Shown piece by piece: positions 27,652-35,958 of a stretch of DNA of 64,000 nucleotides (position 1 is its first letter; each line of letters starts with the position of its first letter). The stretch spans positions 1 through 64,000 of the forward strand of contig JAQTLN010000010.1 in assembly GCA_028714875.1 (NCBI GenBank), read 5' to 3'. The position numbers and the translations under genes are program-made. This stretch comes from Gallionellaceae bacterium (GTDB lineage Bacteria > Pseudomonadota > Gammaproteobacteria > Burkholderiales > Thiobacillaceae). Under the pieces are notes generated by a model, which ran no database searches, had not been told where the DNA came from, and worked only from the letters and a program-made list of their open reading frames with translations.

Positions 27652-28008
27652 ATGTCTGACGTGATGGATTACAACTCCCGCCTCTCCGACCCCGCCAGCC
27701 GCAAGTTCGAGACCTTCTCCTACCTGCCCGCGATGGATGCGGCCAACATCAAGAAGCAGGTCGAGTATCTGGTGAAGAAAGGCTGGAACCCGGCGATCGA
27801 GCATATCGAGCCCGAGTACCTGATGGACTCCTACTGGTACATGTGGAAGCTGCCGATGTTCGGCGAGACCGATGTCGATGCCGTGCTGGCCGAAGCCGAA
27901 GCCTGCCACAAGGCCAACCCGAACAACCATGTGCGTCTGATCGGCTACGACAACTTCAAGCAGTCGCAAGGCGCCGCCATGGTCATCTTCCGCGGCAAGA
28001 CCGTCTGA
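27652..28008 (+). CDS. cbbS: Form I RuBisCO small subunit
   Basis: The 118-residue small subunit shows the family landmarks: [31 protein letters not shown], and [14 protein letters not shown]. It caps the L8 core to give L8S8. The gene follows cbbL after 138 bases that contain a repeat, more than the usual spacing for these two genes. Ribosome site AAAGGAAATG lies just before the ATG. Confidence 0.98.
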   Translation: MSDVMDYNSRLSDPASRKFETFSYLPAMDAANIKKQVEYLVKKGWNPAIEHIEPEYLMDSYWYMWKLPMFGETDVDAVLAEAEACHKANPNNHVRLIGYDNFKQSQGAAMVIFRGKTV

Positions 28009-28014
28009 TTGGCC

Positions 28015-28131
28015 CCCCTCCCCCCTCGGGGGAGGGGCTGGGGGAGAGGGGGCAACGGTTACTTCGTGGACGCCGTATCGGCTAGCCACCGCCGTTCCCT
28101 CTCCCCGGCCCTCCCCCGGCGGGGGAGGGAG
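28015..28131. repeat. Palindromic repeat family A, copy 5, between cbbS and cbbQ
   Basis: CTCCCCCCTCGGGGGAGGGG-type unit, spacer, then inverted unit, ending 17 bases before cbbQ. Confidence 0.85.
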
Positions 28132-28148
28132 CAACCCAGGAGCCCGCT

Positions 28149-28952
28149 ATGAGCAACATCGTTGATCAATATCGCATCACCCAGGAACCCTATTACCGCA
28201 GCGTCGCCGACGAAGTGGAGTTGTACGAAGCCGCCTACTCCGTGCGCATGCCGATGATGCTCAAAGGGCCGACCGGCTGCGGCAAGACCCGTTTCGTCGA
28301 ATACATGGCCTGGAAATTGAGCAAGCCGCTGATCACCGTGGCCTGTAACGAAGACATGACCGCCTCCGACCTGGTCGGCCGCTTCCTGCTCTCCGCCCAG
28401 GGCACCGAATGGCAGGATGGCCCGCTGGCCATCGGCGCCCGCCACGGCGCCATCGTCTACCTCGACGAAGTGGTCGAGGCGCGCCAGGACACCACCGTGG
28501 TGATCCACCCACTGACCGACAACCGCCGTGTATTGCCCCTGGAAAAGAAGGGCGAACTGGTCAACGCCCACCCCGATTTCCAGATTGTGATTTCCTACAA
28601 CCCCGGCTATCAGTCGCTGATGAAGGATCTGAAGCAGTCCACCAAACAGCGTTTCGGCGGCCTCGACTTCACCTATCCCGAGCACGACATCGAGACCGAG
28701 ATCGTGGCGCATGAATCCGGTGTCGCCGCCGACATCGCCGGCAAACTGGTGTCGATCGCCGAACGCTCGCGCAACCTCAAGGGCCACGGCCTCGACGAAG
28801 GCCTCTCCACCCGCATGCTGATCTACGCCGGCAGCCTGATCGCCAAGGGCGTGAAACCGGAGGCCGCCTGTCGTGTCGCCCTGGTGCGCCCGATCACCGA
28901 CGATCCGGACATGCGTGATGCGCTGGATGCGGCGGTGACCACGTTCTTCTGA
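28149..28952 (+). CDS. cbbQ: RuBisCO activase ATPase CbbQ (form I operon)
   Basis: This 267-residue AAA+ ATPase is a close paralogue of the first CbbQ. Walker A GPTGCGKT is at 40-47 and Walker B is [10 protein letters not shown]. The sensor region [16 protein letters not shown]-like (here [16 protein letters not shown]) and the CbbQ C-terminal domain are present. Together with the downstream CbbO it should act on the CbbLS enzyme. That each QO pair prefers its own RuBisCO is known for related systems and inferred here. Confidence 0.96.
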   Translation: MSNIVDQYRITQEPYYRSVADEVELYEAAYSVRMPMMLKGPTGCGKTRFVEYMAWKLSKPLITVACNEDMTASDLVGRFLLSAQGTEWQDGPLAIGARHGAIVYLDEVVEARQDTTVVIHPLTDNRRVLPLEKKGELVNAHPDFQIVISYNPGYQSLMKDLKQSTKQRFGGLDFTYPEHDIETEIVAHESGVAADIAGKLVSIAERSRNLKGHGLDEGLSTRMLIYAGSLIAKGVKPEAACRVALVRPITDDPDMRDALDAAVTTFF

Positions 28953-29025
28953 AAGCGGAATCCGGGCCATCGTTCCCGGATTCCGCCAGCGGCTGCATCC
29001 GGGCTACATGAAAAGGACTTGAACC

Positions 29026-31497
29026 ATGTCGATCAATCTCGCTGACTACGCCGAACTCCTGGAAGACCTGTCGCCGCACAGCCAGGCGGCATTGCAGGCC
29101 AACTGGCACGAGGCGACCAAGGTGTTCTCGCCGCGTGGCCTGGACAATTACCTGAAGGGCGCCTCCGCGATTCGCGGCCTGGGCAAGGGTGACTCGCTGG
29201 TCGAGGCCTGGATCGTGGAAACGCCGCAAGTGGCCAAGGAGGTCGGCGAGGATGTGGTCGGCGATCTCGCCGCCGCTTCGCTGTCGCTGGCCTCGCGGAC
29301 TTCCGGCGCGGTGATCGAACTGCTGCTGAACACCGCGCCCACCGCCGCCAACCGGCTCGGCGACGCGCATCTGTTCCAGAACTATCTCCAGTTCATCAAC
29401 ACCCTGATCGCTCAGGCGCCGCGCGGCGTGCGGCCGATGCTGAACAAGCTGGAAGTCCTGTTCCAGCAACTCACCCTCGGCGGCCTGCGCCGCTGGGCGC
29501 TGTGGGGCGCCCACGCCCACCGCACCAACTACGAAGAGCAGATCAAATACTTCAGCCTCGAATCGAAAGAGTCGCTGGCGATGCTGCAGAAAGAGCGCAA
29601 GGGCACGTTGCTGGTCGACGTGCAGCGGCGCATCAACATGTATCTGCGCGCGTTGTGGGCGCGCGACTTCTTCATGCGCCCGACGGCGGGCGACTTCGAG
29701 ACCCGTGAAGGCTACCGCCCCTACATCGAGGACTACCTGCTGCATCTGCCGGACGCCTTCGACGATTTCGTGCTCCCCTCCCCCCCCGGGGGAGGGGCCG
29801 GGGGAGAGGGAACGACCTCCGCCAAATCGACCGGCGCTCCCTCACACCTAACCCCTCTGATGAAGCCCCTACCCTCCGGTATCCCGGGGGGAGAGGGGGA
29901 CCGGGTTTCCGGCCTGGAGCTCTACCGCGCCACCGCCGCCCATTGCGCCGCCCATGTGGTCGAGACCCGAGTGCCCATTTCCGCCGAGGCGCTCAACCCG
30001 ATGCAGATGGCGGTGATCAGTGTGATCGAGGATGCGCGGGTGGAAACGCTTTCCATCCGCCGCTTTCCCGGCCTGAAACAGCTCTGGAGCAAGTTGCACA
30101 CGGCCACGCCCGAGCTGACCAAGAGCATGGGCGACTACCTCAACCGCCTGGCGCGCGCCCTGCTCGACGACAGTTATCAGGACAACGACCCGTGGATCAT
30201 TGAAGCCCGCGCGCTGTTCGCGCTGGCGCGGGACAAGCTGGACGACAACCACACCTCCTGGGAGATCGGCGTCACCCTCGCGCACAGCTTTAGCCAGAAG
30301 CGGATTCCGTTCAATCCGCGCACCGACCTGCTCACCGCGCCCTACCGCGACGACAACCGCTATTTCTGGGAATTCGAGGAATTCGACTTCAACAAGGCGG
30401 CCAGCGCCGGCTACGACTCCATCAAGCAGGTACGCAAGTACGTCAGCGTGATGGAGATGGCCAACGAGATCGACGTCGAGACCGCCGGCGACGACGCCGA
30501 GGAAATCTGGGTGCTGGGCACTGAATTGTTCCCCTACGAGAACATCGGCGACGAGAGCAACGGCAAGTCCTACAACGAGCTGGAAGGCAAGGAGCCGCTG
30601 TCCGACCCATTCCACTATTCCGAGTGGGATTATCAGATCCAGCTGGAGCGCCCGGCCTGGGCCACGGTGCAGGAAAAGCGCGCCAAGATGGGCGACCTGC
30701 AAATCATCGAAGGCATCACCGCCCAGTACAAGCGTGAAATCCATCGCATGAAATTCCTGCTCGACGCCATGCAGCCGCAGGGCGTGCAGCGCATCCGCAG
30801 GCTGGAGGATGGCGACGAGATCGACATCAACGCCGCCATCGCCAGCTTCACCGACATTCGTCTGGGCAACCAGCCGGACCCGCGCATCATGATGCGTTCG
30901 GTCAGGAAGACCCGCGACTTCTCGATCCTGGTGCTGCTCGACCTGTCGGAATCGACCAACGAGAAAGTGCAGGATCAAGAGTACTCGGTGCGCGAACTCA
31001 CCCAGCAGGCCTGTGTGCTGCTGGCCGACGCCATCAACAAGGTGGGCGATCCGTTCGCCATCCACGGCTTCTGCTCCGACGGCCGCCACGACGTCGAGTA
31101 CTACCGCTTCAAGGACTTCGACCAGCATTGGGACGAGACGCCCAAGGCCAAGCTCGCCGGTATGACCGGCCAGCTTTCCACCCGCATGGGCGCGGCCATC
31201 CGCCACGCCGGCCACCACCTGCAACTGCAACGCTCGGCCAAGAAACTGCTCATCGTCATCACCGACGGCGAGCCGGCCGACGTCGACGTGCGTGATCCGC
31301 AATACCTGCGCTACGACACCAAGAAGGCGGTGGAGGAAGTGGCCAAGCTGGGTGTCACGACTTATTGCATGAGCTTGGACCCGCGCGCGGATAATTACGT
31401 CTCGCGCATCTTCGGCCAGAAGAACTACATGGTCGTCGACCATGTCCAGCGGCTACCGGAGAAGCTCCCGCTTCTCTATGCCGGCTTAACCAGATAG
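29026..31497 (+). CDS. cbbO: RuBisCO activase adaptor CbbO (form I operon), with repeat-coded insertion
   Basis: The 823-residue adaptor has the VWA domain with MIDAS DLSES (about 640) and TDGEPAD. The CbbO N-terminal helical region is complete. Residues about 249-292 (LPSPPGGGAGGEG to IPGGEGD) are coded by a family A repeat between PDAFDDFV and GLELYRATAAH. The sister gene is interrupted at the same point by a repeat of different sequence. The stop is 8 bases before a 98-residue gene. Confidence 0.95.
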   Translation: MSINLADYAELLEDLSPHSQAALQANWHEATKVFSPRGLDNYLKGASAIRGLGKGDSLVEAWIVETPQVAKEVGEDVVGDLAAASLSLASRTSGAVIELLLNTAPTAANRLGDAHLFQNYLQFINTLIAQAPRGVRPMLNKLEVLFQQLTLGGLRRWALWGAHAHRTNYEEQIKYFSLESKESLAMLQKERKGTLLVDVQRRINMYLRALWARDFFMRPTAGDFETREGYRPYIEDYLLHLPDAFDDFVLPSPPGGGAGGEGTTSAKSTGAPSHLTPLMKPLPSGIPGGEGDRVSGLELYRATAAHCAAHVVETRVPISAEALNPMQMAVISVIEDARVETLSIRRFPGLKQLWSKLHTATPELTKSMGDYLNRLARALLDDSYQDNDPWIIEARALFALARDKLDDNHTSWEIGVTLAHSFSQKRIPFNPRTDLLTAPYRDDNRYFWEFEEFDFNKAASAGYDSIKQVRKYVSVMEMANEIDVETAGDDAEEIWVLGTELFPYENIGDESNGKSYNELEGKEPLSDPFHYSEWDYQIQLERPAWATVQEKRAKMGDLQIIEGITAQYKREIHRMKFLLDAMQPQGVQRIRRLEDGDEIDINAAIASFTDIRLGNQPDPRIMMRSVRKTRDFSILVLLDLSESTNEKVQDQEYSVRELTQQACVLLADAINKVGDPFAIHGFCSDGRHDVEYYRFKDFDQHWDETPKAKLAGMTGQLSTRMGAAIRHAGHHLQLQRSAKKLLIVITDGEPADVDVRDPQYLRYDTKKAVEEVAKLGVTTYCMSLDPRADNYVSRIFGQKNYMVVDHVQRLPEKLPLLYAGLTR
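29774..29902. repeat. Palindromic repeat family A, copy 6, inside cbbO of the form I operon
   Basis: CTCCCCCCCCGGGGGAGGGG-type hairpin, spacer, and a degenerate inverted unit (GTATCCCGGGGGGAGAG). The frame stays open through about 43 codons. Confidence 0.8.
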
Positions 31498-31505
31498 AAG
31501 GCACC

Positions 31506-31802
31506 ATGGCAAACACCTACGTCGGCTTCAATCAAGACAAACACGGCATCACCCAGCTGGGCCGCATCGTGCTCGATAGTTGGGTCTTCGGCTTCATCCC
31601 GGAAACGGAGGACTGCGCCGGCTGGGACATTGGCCGTATGCAGAACCTAATGGAACGCGTGCAAGCCGAGTGGGACAACTACGCCGGCCTGCCCAGCCGC
31701 CTGCCACCCGAACTGCACCAGCGCCACAGCGACTTCTACGACCGCGCCATGGCGGATGCCCGCGAGAAGGGTTGGGACCCGGAATTGGGCGAGGACGAGT
31801 AA
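31506..31802 (+). CDS. Small acidic protein of unknown function, end of the form I operon
   Basis: A 98-residue acidic protein that I do not recognise. It begins 8 bases after the cbbO stop with AGAAGGCACC before the ATG, so it is very probably in the operon. It has no membrane segment and no cysteine pair. Landmarks are GITQLGRIVLDSWVFGFIPE, GWDIGRMQNLMERVQAEWD and a terminal KGWDPELGEDE. The codon usage equals that of its neighbours. An accessory role in RuBisCO assembly or activation is a guess from position alone. Confidence 0.75.
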   Translation: MANTYVGFNQDKHGITQLGRIVLDSWVFGFIPETEDCAGWDIGRMQNLMERVQAEWDNYAGLPSRLPPELHQRHSDFYDRAMADAREKGWDPELGEDE

Positions 31803-31941
31803 GCGGAGGCGAGGCGCGGTTCTTCACCGCGCCGCACCCTGAATGAACGCCCTTTTCGCGTGGGCTCGCGACGCGAACCGAGGTTTCCCCCTTTTCAAGG
31901 CTGTTCTCGCGTTAACTTGTGATGCGGTTGGCAGCAGCGGT

Positions 31942-32037
31942 TCCCCCCTTTATCAAAGGGGGGGCTAGGGGGGATTTCTGAGGCGGCTACCCAGGCAAAC
32001 GTCGCTAAATCCCCCTCAACCCCCCTTTGATAAAGGG
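31942..32037. repeat. Palindromic repeat family B, copy 1
   Basis: CCCCCCTTTATCAAAGGGGG and the inverted partner CCCCCCTTTGATAAAGGG flank a spacer reading GGCGGCTACCCAGGCAAACG. The spacer also occurs, inverted, in copy 2. The stretch 31803-32138 holds this repeat and a GC hairpin at 31814-31834, and no gene. Confidence 0.85.
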
Positions 32038-32138
32038 AAAAGTTACATACCACCGGCTTTTGCGCTTATCTCCAGTTGACGCGCAAAACGTCCGAAAGGA
32101 AGGATGGTGGATGACGCATTTCGCGGACTTGTCCCAGG

Positions 32139-32552
32139 CTACGGCTTACCCGGCAAGGTCAGGATGTGCGCCGGTGCGACCGGCCGCCGGCGTTTGCCCA
32201 GCAGCGCCAGCGCCGCGTGGAAATCCGCCTGCAAGCGGCGCTGCGTGGCGCTCCCGTCCGGGGTATAGAACACCGCCTCGTAGGCCACCGGCTCATCCAG
32301 CGCGACACGGGCCTGCGACTGGAAGCGTTGCCAGGCCACCTCCACCCAGCGTTTGTACTGGCTATCCACAAAGATGATTTCTTCCTGGTCGATCACGGCC
32401 AGGTATTGCATGGCGCGAATCGGCACGAACACACATCGGTTTCCGCTGGCGGCGAGCAGGATGCGCGTCAGGTTGTAAGTGGCGGCGGGCAGCGCCGACG
32501 CCACCCGTTGCAGCGACTGCTCGCGCTCGAAAGATTCCTTATCGTGGTCCAT
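32139..32552 (-). CDS. Conserved hypothetical protein
   Basis: I do not recognise this protein. From the ATG at 32552 (MDHDKESFEREQSL) it has 137 residues; the longer frame to 32648 adds 32 residues without a ribosome site. It is soluble, with ILLAASGNRCVFVPIRAMQYLAV (a hydrophobic beta-rich core, shown here for its position about 30-52), EIIFVDSQYKRWVEVAW and RLQADFHAALALLGKRRR. No catalytic motif is visible. It stands alone between two repeats. Confidence 0.6.
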   Translation of the reverse strand: MDHDKESFEREQSLQRVASALPAATYNLTRILLAASGNRCVFVPIRAMQYLAVIDQEEIIFVDSQYKRWVEVAWQRFQSQARVALDEPVAYEAVFYTPDGSATQRRLQADFHAALALLGKRRRPVAPAHILTLPGKP

Positions 32553-32680
32553 GGGGAGACTGCCGTAGGGAGACGCGGCCAGTATAGCGAGCCTGTCGTC
32601 ACGCGCGGAACCACGCGTGACGGGTTGATGACCACGCCCATCCGGCACTTCGATGCCACGGCTGGGGTAAGGAATCCATC

Positions 32681-32704
32681 CCTTGGCTTCCAGCCGGCGC
32701 TACA
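32681..32704. repeat. Palindromic repeat family C, copy 4 (half element)
   Basis: GGCTTCCAGCCGGCGCTACA half unit, directly at the 3' end of the alpha/beta hydrolase gene. Confidence 0.65.
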
Positions 32705-32707
32705 GGG

Positions 32708-33442
32708 TCACAGCGTCTTGTCGAGAAACCCGCGCACGTTTTCCAGCAAAACCTTGTCGCGGCCTTCGAAGAAATGATCGGCCTTGGGCACGACGATCTG
32801 CGCGGACTTCCCGCGCAAGCTTTTGCCGCGTTGGGCGGCCGCCTTCAGCACCTGCGGCAGATCGTTCTCGCCGTACATGTCCAGCACCGGGAATTTCAAT
32901 TTGCTGTAATCCAGCGCCTCCGAGGCGCCGATGGCCACCCAGGTCTGGATCGGCGCGTTCGGATTCTGTTCCAGGTAGCGCGCGGTCATGCGGCACCCCA
33001 TGCTGTGGCTCACCAGCGCGATCTTCTTGTAGCCTTTCGCTTCCATAAACGCCACCGCCTGGGCAAGGCGCGCGGCTGCCTCGTCGAAGGTGGCGGGGTA
33101 ATCCTCACCCTTGGCGTCCGCCTTCAGAACCGGCATCTGCACCGACAGCGTGGCATAGCCCAGATCGGGCAGATTCTGCCGCAGCGGCCCGATCAGCCCC
33201 CAGTCCGGATGCACGCCCATGCCATGCACCACGATCACCCCGGCTTTGGCGTCAGGTACCGCGGTATAGAGCGTGAGAAATTTGTGGCCGCTGTAGGGCC
33301 CTTGCAGCACTTCCAGCCAGACCGGGTCGCCGGTCAGCACGGAGGGCAACACTTCGTCGGCCCATTTTTTCTCGCGCGCATAGTCGGAGGCGGCGGCGGG
33401 CAGGGCGAGCAACAGGGTGAATAGCAGAGCGAACAGGCGCAT
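32708..33442 (-). CDS. Exported alpha/beta hydrolase of the DUF3530-like group
   Basis: From the ATG at 33442, preceded by GGAG, the product has 244 residues and a signal peptide (FALLFTLLLALPAAAS). VIVVHGMGVHPD marks the oxyanion region, LVSHSMGCRMT the nucleophile elbow (S-x-S-x-G), YGENDLPQVL the acid region and KADHFFEG the histidine. It is thus a periplasmic serine hydrolase with a complete triad. A 278-residue upstream extension in the same frame overlaps the TauE/SafE gene and is a shadow. The substrate is unknown. Confidence 0.82.
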   Translation of the reverse strand: MRLFALLFTLLLALPAAASDYAREKKWADEVLPSVLTGDPVWLEVLQGPYSGHKFLTLYTAVPDAKAGVIVVHGMGVHPDWGLIGPLRQNLPDLGYATLSVQMPVLKADAKGEDYPATFDEAAARLAQAVAFMEAKGYKKIALVSHSMGCRMTARYLEQNPNAPIQTWVAIGASEALDYSKLKFPVLDMYGENDLPQVLKAAAQRGKSLRGKSAQIVVPKADHFFEGRDKVLLENVRGFLDKTL

Positions 33443-33480
33443 GGGTATCTCCAGTGGCAAACGAAACGTGGTTCTAGCTT

Positions 33481-34284
33481 TCAGCCGGCCAACAGGCCAT
33501 AGGCCATTCGTACACCCAGCAGATAGAGCAGACCGGCGAAGCCGCGTTTCAGATGGGCGACCGGCCAGACATGGGTCTTGCGCGCGCCGAACGGCGCGGT
33601 CAGCCAACTGCCCGCCGCGATGGTCGCCAGGGCCGGCAGATAGACGAAGCCCAGGGTCCAGGCGGGCAACCCGGCGATGCCGCGACCGGACAACATGTAG
33701 CCGAGCGCGCCCGAAGCCGCGATGGGCAGGCCGATCGCCGCCGAGGTGCCGATGGCGATCTGCATGCGCACATTGCACCAGGACAGGAACGGCACGGTCA
33801 GCGTGCCGCCGCCGATGCCCACCCAACTCGACACCATGCCGATCACCCCGCCCGCCGCCGTCATTCCCGGCCGACCGGGCAAGGTGCGTGTGGCCTTGGG
33901 ACGGAAGCCCAGCAGCATCTGGGTGGCGACATAGAACAGGAAGCAGGTGAAAAAAACCTTCAAGCCCCGATCCGAGAACAGCGCGGCCAGCCAGGCGCCG
34001 GCCAAGGTTCCCAGCACGATGCCGGGCATGATGCCTCTGAATACGCCCCAATCCACCGCGCCATGCGCGTGATGCGCTTTCATGCTGGAAATCGAGGTGA
34101 TGACGATGACCCCCAGCGAGGTACCCAGCGCCAGATGGATGTTGTAGGTCGCGGAAAAACCCTGTTCGAGAAAAGCCCAAGTCAACACCGGCACCATGAT
34201 CAGGCCGCCGCCCACCCCCAGCAATCCGGCCATGAACCCCGCCACAAGGCCCAGAGCCAGGTACAACACAATCCATTCCATCAT
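33481..34284 (-). CDS. Sulfite exporter TauE/SafE family protein
   Basis: A membrane protein of about 267 residues with eight hydrophobic segments and two copies of the TauE/SafE signature (AGLLGVGGGLIMVPVLTW and SSWVGIGGGTLTVPFLSW). Members export sulfite, sulfoacetate or related organosulfur anions; in a sulfur-oxidising autotroph sulfite export is plausible but not shown. The ATG at 34284 directly abuts a family C palindrome, so the ribosome-binding region is repeat sequence and no Shine-Dalgarno is visible. Confidence 0.88.
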   Translation of the reverse strand: MMEWIVLYLALGLVAGFMAGLLGVGGGLIMVPVLTWAFLEQGFSATYNIHLALGTSLGVIVITSISSMKAHHAHGAVDWGVFRGIMPGIVLGTLAGAWLAALFSDRGLKVFFTCFLFYVATQMLLGFRPKATRTLPGRPGMTAAGGVIGMVSSWVGIGGGTLTVPFLSWCNVRMQIAIGTSAAIGLPIAASGALGYMLSGRGIAGLPAWTLGFVYLPALATIAAGSWLTAPFGARKTHVWPVAHLKRGFAGLLYLLGVRMAYGLLAG

Positions 34285-34354
34285 GTAGCGCCGGCGTCTC
34301 GCCGGCCTCCAGTTCCTAATCAGCGCCACGAGCCGGCGAGACGCCGGCGTTACA
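34284..34354. repeat. Palindromic repeat family C, copy 5
   Basis: GTAGCGCCGGCGTCTCGCCGG and its mirror surround a spacer containing CTAATCAG. It occupies the whole space between the TauE/SafE start and the EVE gene stop. Confidence 0.85.
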
Positions 34355-34356
34355 GA

Positions 34357-34809
34357 TCAACCCAGGTGTTTCAGGATGAAATTCCACTCATCCGGGTCCA
34401 CCGGCGTGATCGACAGTCGGTTGCCCTTGGCCAGAATCCGCATCGTCGCCAGCTCCGGATAACCGCGCAGTTCCGAGATCGGCAGCAAGCGGGTGTGCTT
34501 CACATACCTCACTTCCACGTTGAACCAGCGCGGGTTCTCCTGGGTAGCCTTGGAGTCGAAATACTTGCCGCCCGCGTCGAACTGGGTCGCGTCCGGATAA
34601 GCGGGGACGCTCACCTCCGCCAGCCCGGCGATGCCCGGTTCCGCGCAGGTCGAGTGATAGAACAACACCCCATCGCCCACCCGCATCTGATCGCGCATGA
34701 AATTGCGCGCCTGATAGTTGCGCACGCCAAACCACGCCACATGCCCCTCGCGCGCGAGGTCGTCGATGCTGAATTCAGCGGGTTCGGATTTCATCAGCCA
34801 GTAACGCAT
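34357..34809 (-). CDS. EVE-domain protein
   Basis: From the ATG at 34809, six bases after GAGG, the product has 150 residues. It opens with RYWLMKSEPAEFSIDDLA and continues with WFGVRNYQARNFMRD and VLFYHSTCAEPGIAGLAEV, a complete EVE (PUA-like) domain. EVE proteins bind modified bases in DNA or RNA through an aromatic cage. An upstream extension of 58 residues is without family support. The partner is unknown. Confidence 0.9.
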   Translation of the reverse strand: MRYWLMKSEPAEFSIDDLAREGHVAWFGVRNYQARNFMRDQMRVGDGVLFYHSTCAEPGIAGLAEVSVPAYPDATQFDAGGKYFDSKATQENPRWFNVEVRYVKHTRLLPISELRGYPELATMRILAKGNRLSITPVDPDEWNFILKHLG

Positions 34810-34985
34810 AAACATCCTCATTAATCGTCTTGCCGGGGTATGTCGGACAGGGCTTGCTTGTTTCGTCAGGACGGGGCCGCTACAGTCGCGGCGCGTCAAC
34901 CTCGGGAATGGTCGGCAAGATACACGAACAAAACGCTCCCGATTATCCGAGACGCTTTCCCTCAAGGCATTCGAACCTCCCAACC

Positions 34986-35828
34986 ATGTTCCGCTGCGGC
35001 CGCACCCTGTTCACCCTGGATCGCCCTCTGGTCATGGGCATCGTCAATGTCACCCCGGATTCCTTCTCGGATGGCGGGCGTTCGCCGCGACAGGCGATCG
35101 AACATGGCCTGCGCCTGCGCGCGGAAGGCGCGGACATCCTCGACATCGGCGGTGAATCCACCCGGCCGGGCGCGGCGGCGGTCTCGGTTCAGGCCGAGCT
35201 CGACCGGGTGCTGCCGGTGCTGGAAGGATTGCGCGACTGCGGCGCGGCCTTGTCGATCGACACCATGAAGCCGGAAGTGATGCGCGTCGCCCTGGCCGTC
35301 GGCGCCGACATGATCAACGATGTGCGCGCCCTGCAAGCGCCCGGCGCGCTGGAAGCGGTGGCGAACTCGGATTGCGGCGTGTGCCTGATGCACATGCAAG
35401 GCGAGCCGCGCGGCATGCAGAGCGACCCGCGCTATGAGGATGTGGTGGCGGAGGTCGGGCGGTTCCTGCAAGGCCGCGTGGTGGTGGCGCTTGCGGCCGG
35501 AATCAGTCGCGAGCGTCTGCTTATCGACCCCGGTTTCGGCTTCGGCAAGACGCTGGAACACAACATCGCGCTATTCAAGGCGCTTCCCGAATTGGCGCGA
35601 ATCGCCCCGGTGCTGGCCGGCGTGTCGCGCAAATCGATGCTCGGCCTGATCACCGGCCGCCCGATCGAGGAGCGTCTGGCCGCCAGCATCGCGGCGGCCC
35701 TGTTGGCGGCGGGACGCGGCGCGGCGATACTCCGCGTCCACGATGTCGGGGATACCGTGGATGCCCTGAAAATCATGAACGTATTAGGAGACCCACCCGG
35801 CGTAGGTCAGGTTGCGAAGGCTACCTGA
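34986..35828 (+). CDS. folP: Dihydropteroate synthase
   Basis: FolP joins pABA to the pterin pyrophosphate in folate synthesis. The 280-residue protein has both signatures: MGIVNVTPDSFSDGG and ILDIGGESTRPGA, then DPGFGFGKT and GVSRKSMLG. I start at the ATG at 34986 (MFRCGRTLFTLD). The last nine residues (GVGQVAKAT) are coded by a palindromic repeat that has extended the frame. glmM follows, as usual, but ftsH is not upstream. Confidence 0.96.
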   Translation: MFRCGRTLFTLDRPLVMGIVNVTPDSFSDGGRSPRQAIEHGLRLRAEGADILDIGGESTRPGAAAVSVQAELDRVLPVLEGLRDCGAALSIDTMKPEVMRVALAVGADMINDVRALQAPGALEAVANSDCGVCLMHMQGEPRGMQSDPRYEDVVAEVGRFLQGRVVVALAAGISRERLLIDPGFGFGKTLEHNIALFKALPELARIAPVLAGVSRKSMLGLITGRPIEERLAASIAAALLAAGRGAAILRVHDVGDTVDALKIMNVLGDPPGVGQVAKAT

Positions 35829-35898
35829 CGAACCAACTCCAAATTTGAAAGTGGGTGGAATGAACGTCAGGGTGCGATAGAGCCGCAACCTGACCTAC
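35802..35898. repeat. Palindromic repeat family F, at the folP end
   Basis: GTAGGTCAGGTTGCG at the left and CGCAACCTGACCTAC at the right form the outer arms; each has an inner hairpin. The folP stop lies within the left unit. Confidence 0.8.
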
Positions 35899-35958
35899 AG
35901 CGGGTTTCCCCGCGCGGGAGCGTGTGGAAATGAGCTTGAACGTATCAGGAGACAAACA

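Noticed and set aside
22280-29902. Possible CRISPR array or phage signature in the regularly placed G/C-rich repeats
   Set aside because: The elements are separated by whole genes, are palindromic pairs and lack uniform spacers or cas genes. They are REP/BIME-like.
26092-31802. Possible carboxysome locus
   Set aside because: No csoS2, carbonic anhydrase or shell protein follows cbbLS; the neighbours are cbbQ and cbbO.
31814-31834. GC hairpin after the 98-residue gene as the operon terminator
   Set aside because: The stem is good but no T-run follows. The downstream family B repeat is an equally likely 3' end, so I did not call it.
32708-34276. 522-codon reading of the alpha/beta hydrolase
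   Set aside because: The added N-terminal part is out of frame with and overlaps TauE/SafE. A signal peptide and GGAG mark the start at 33442.
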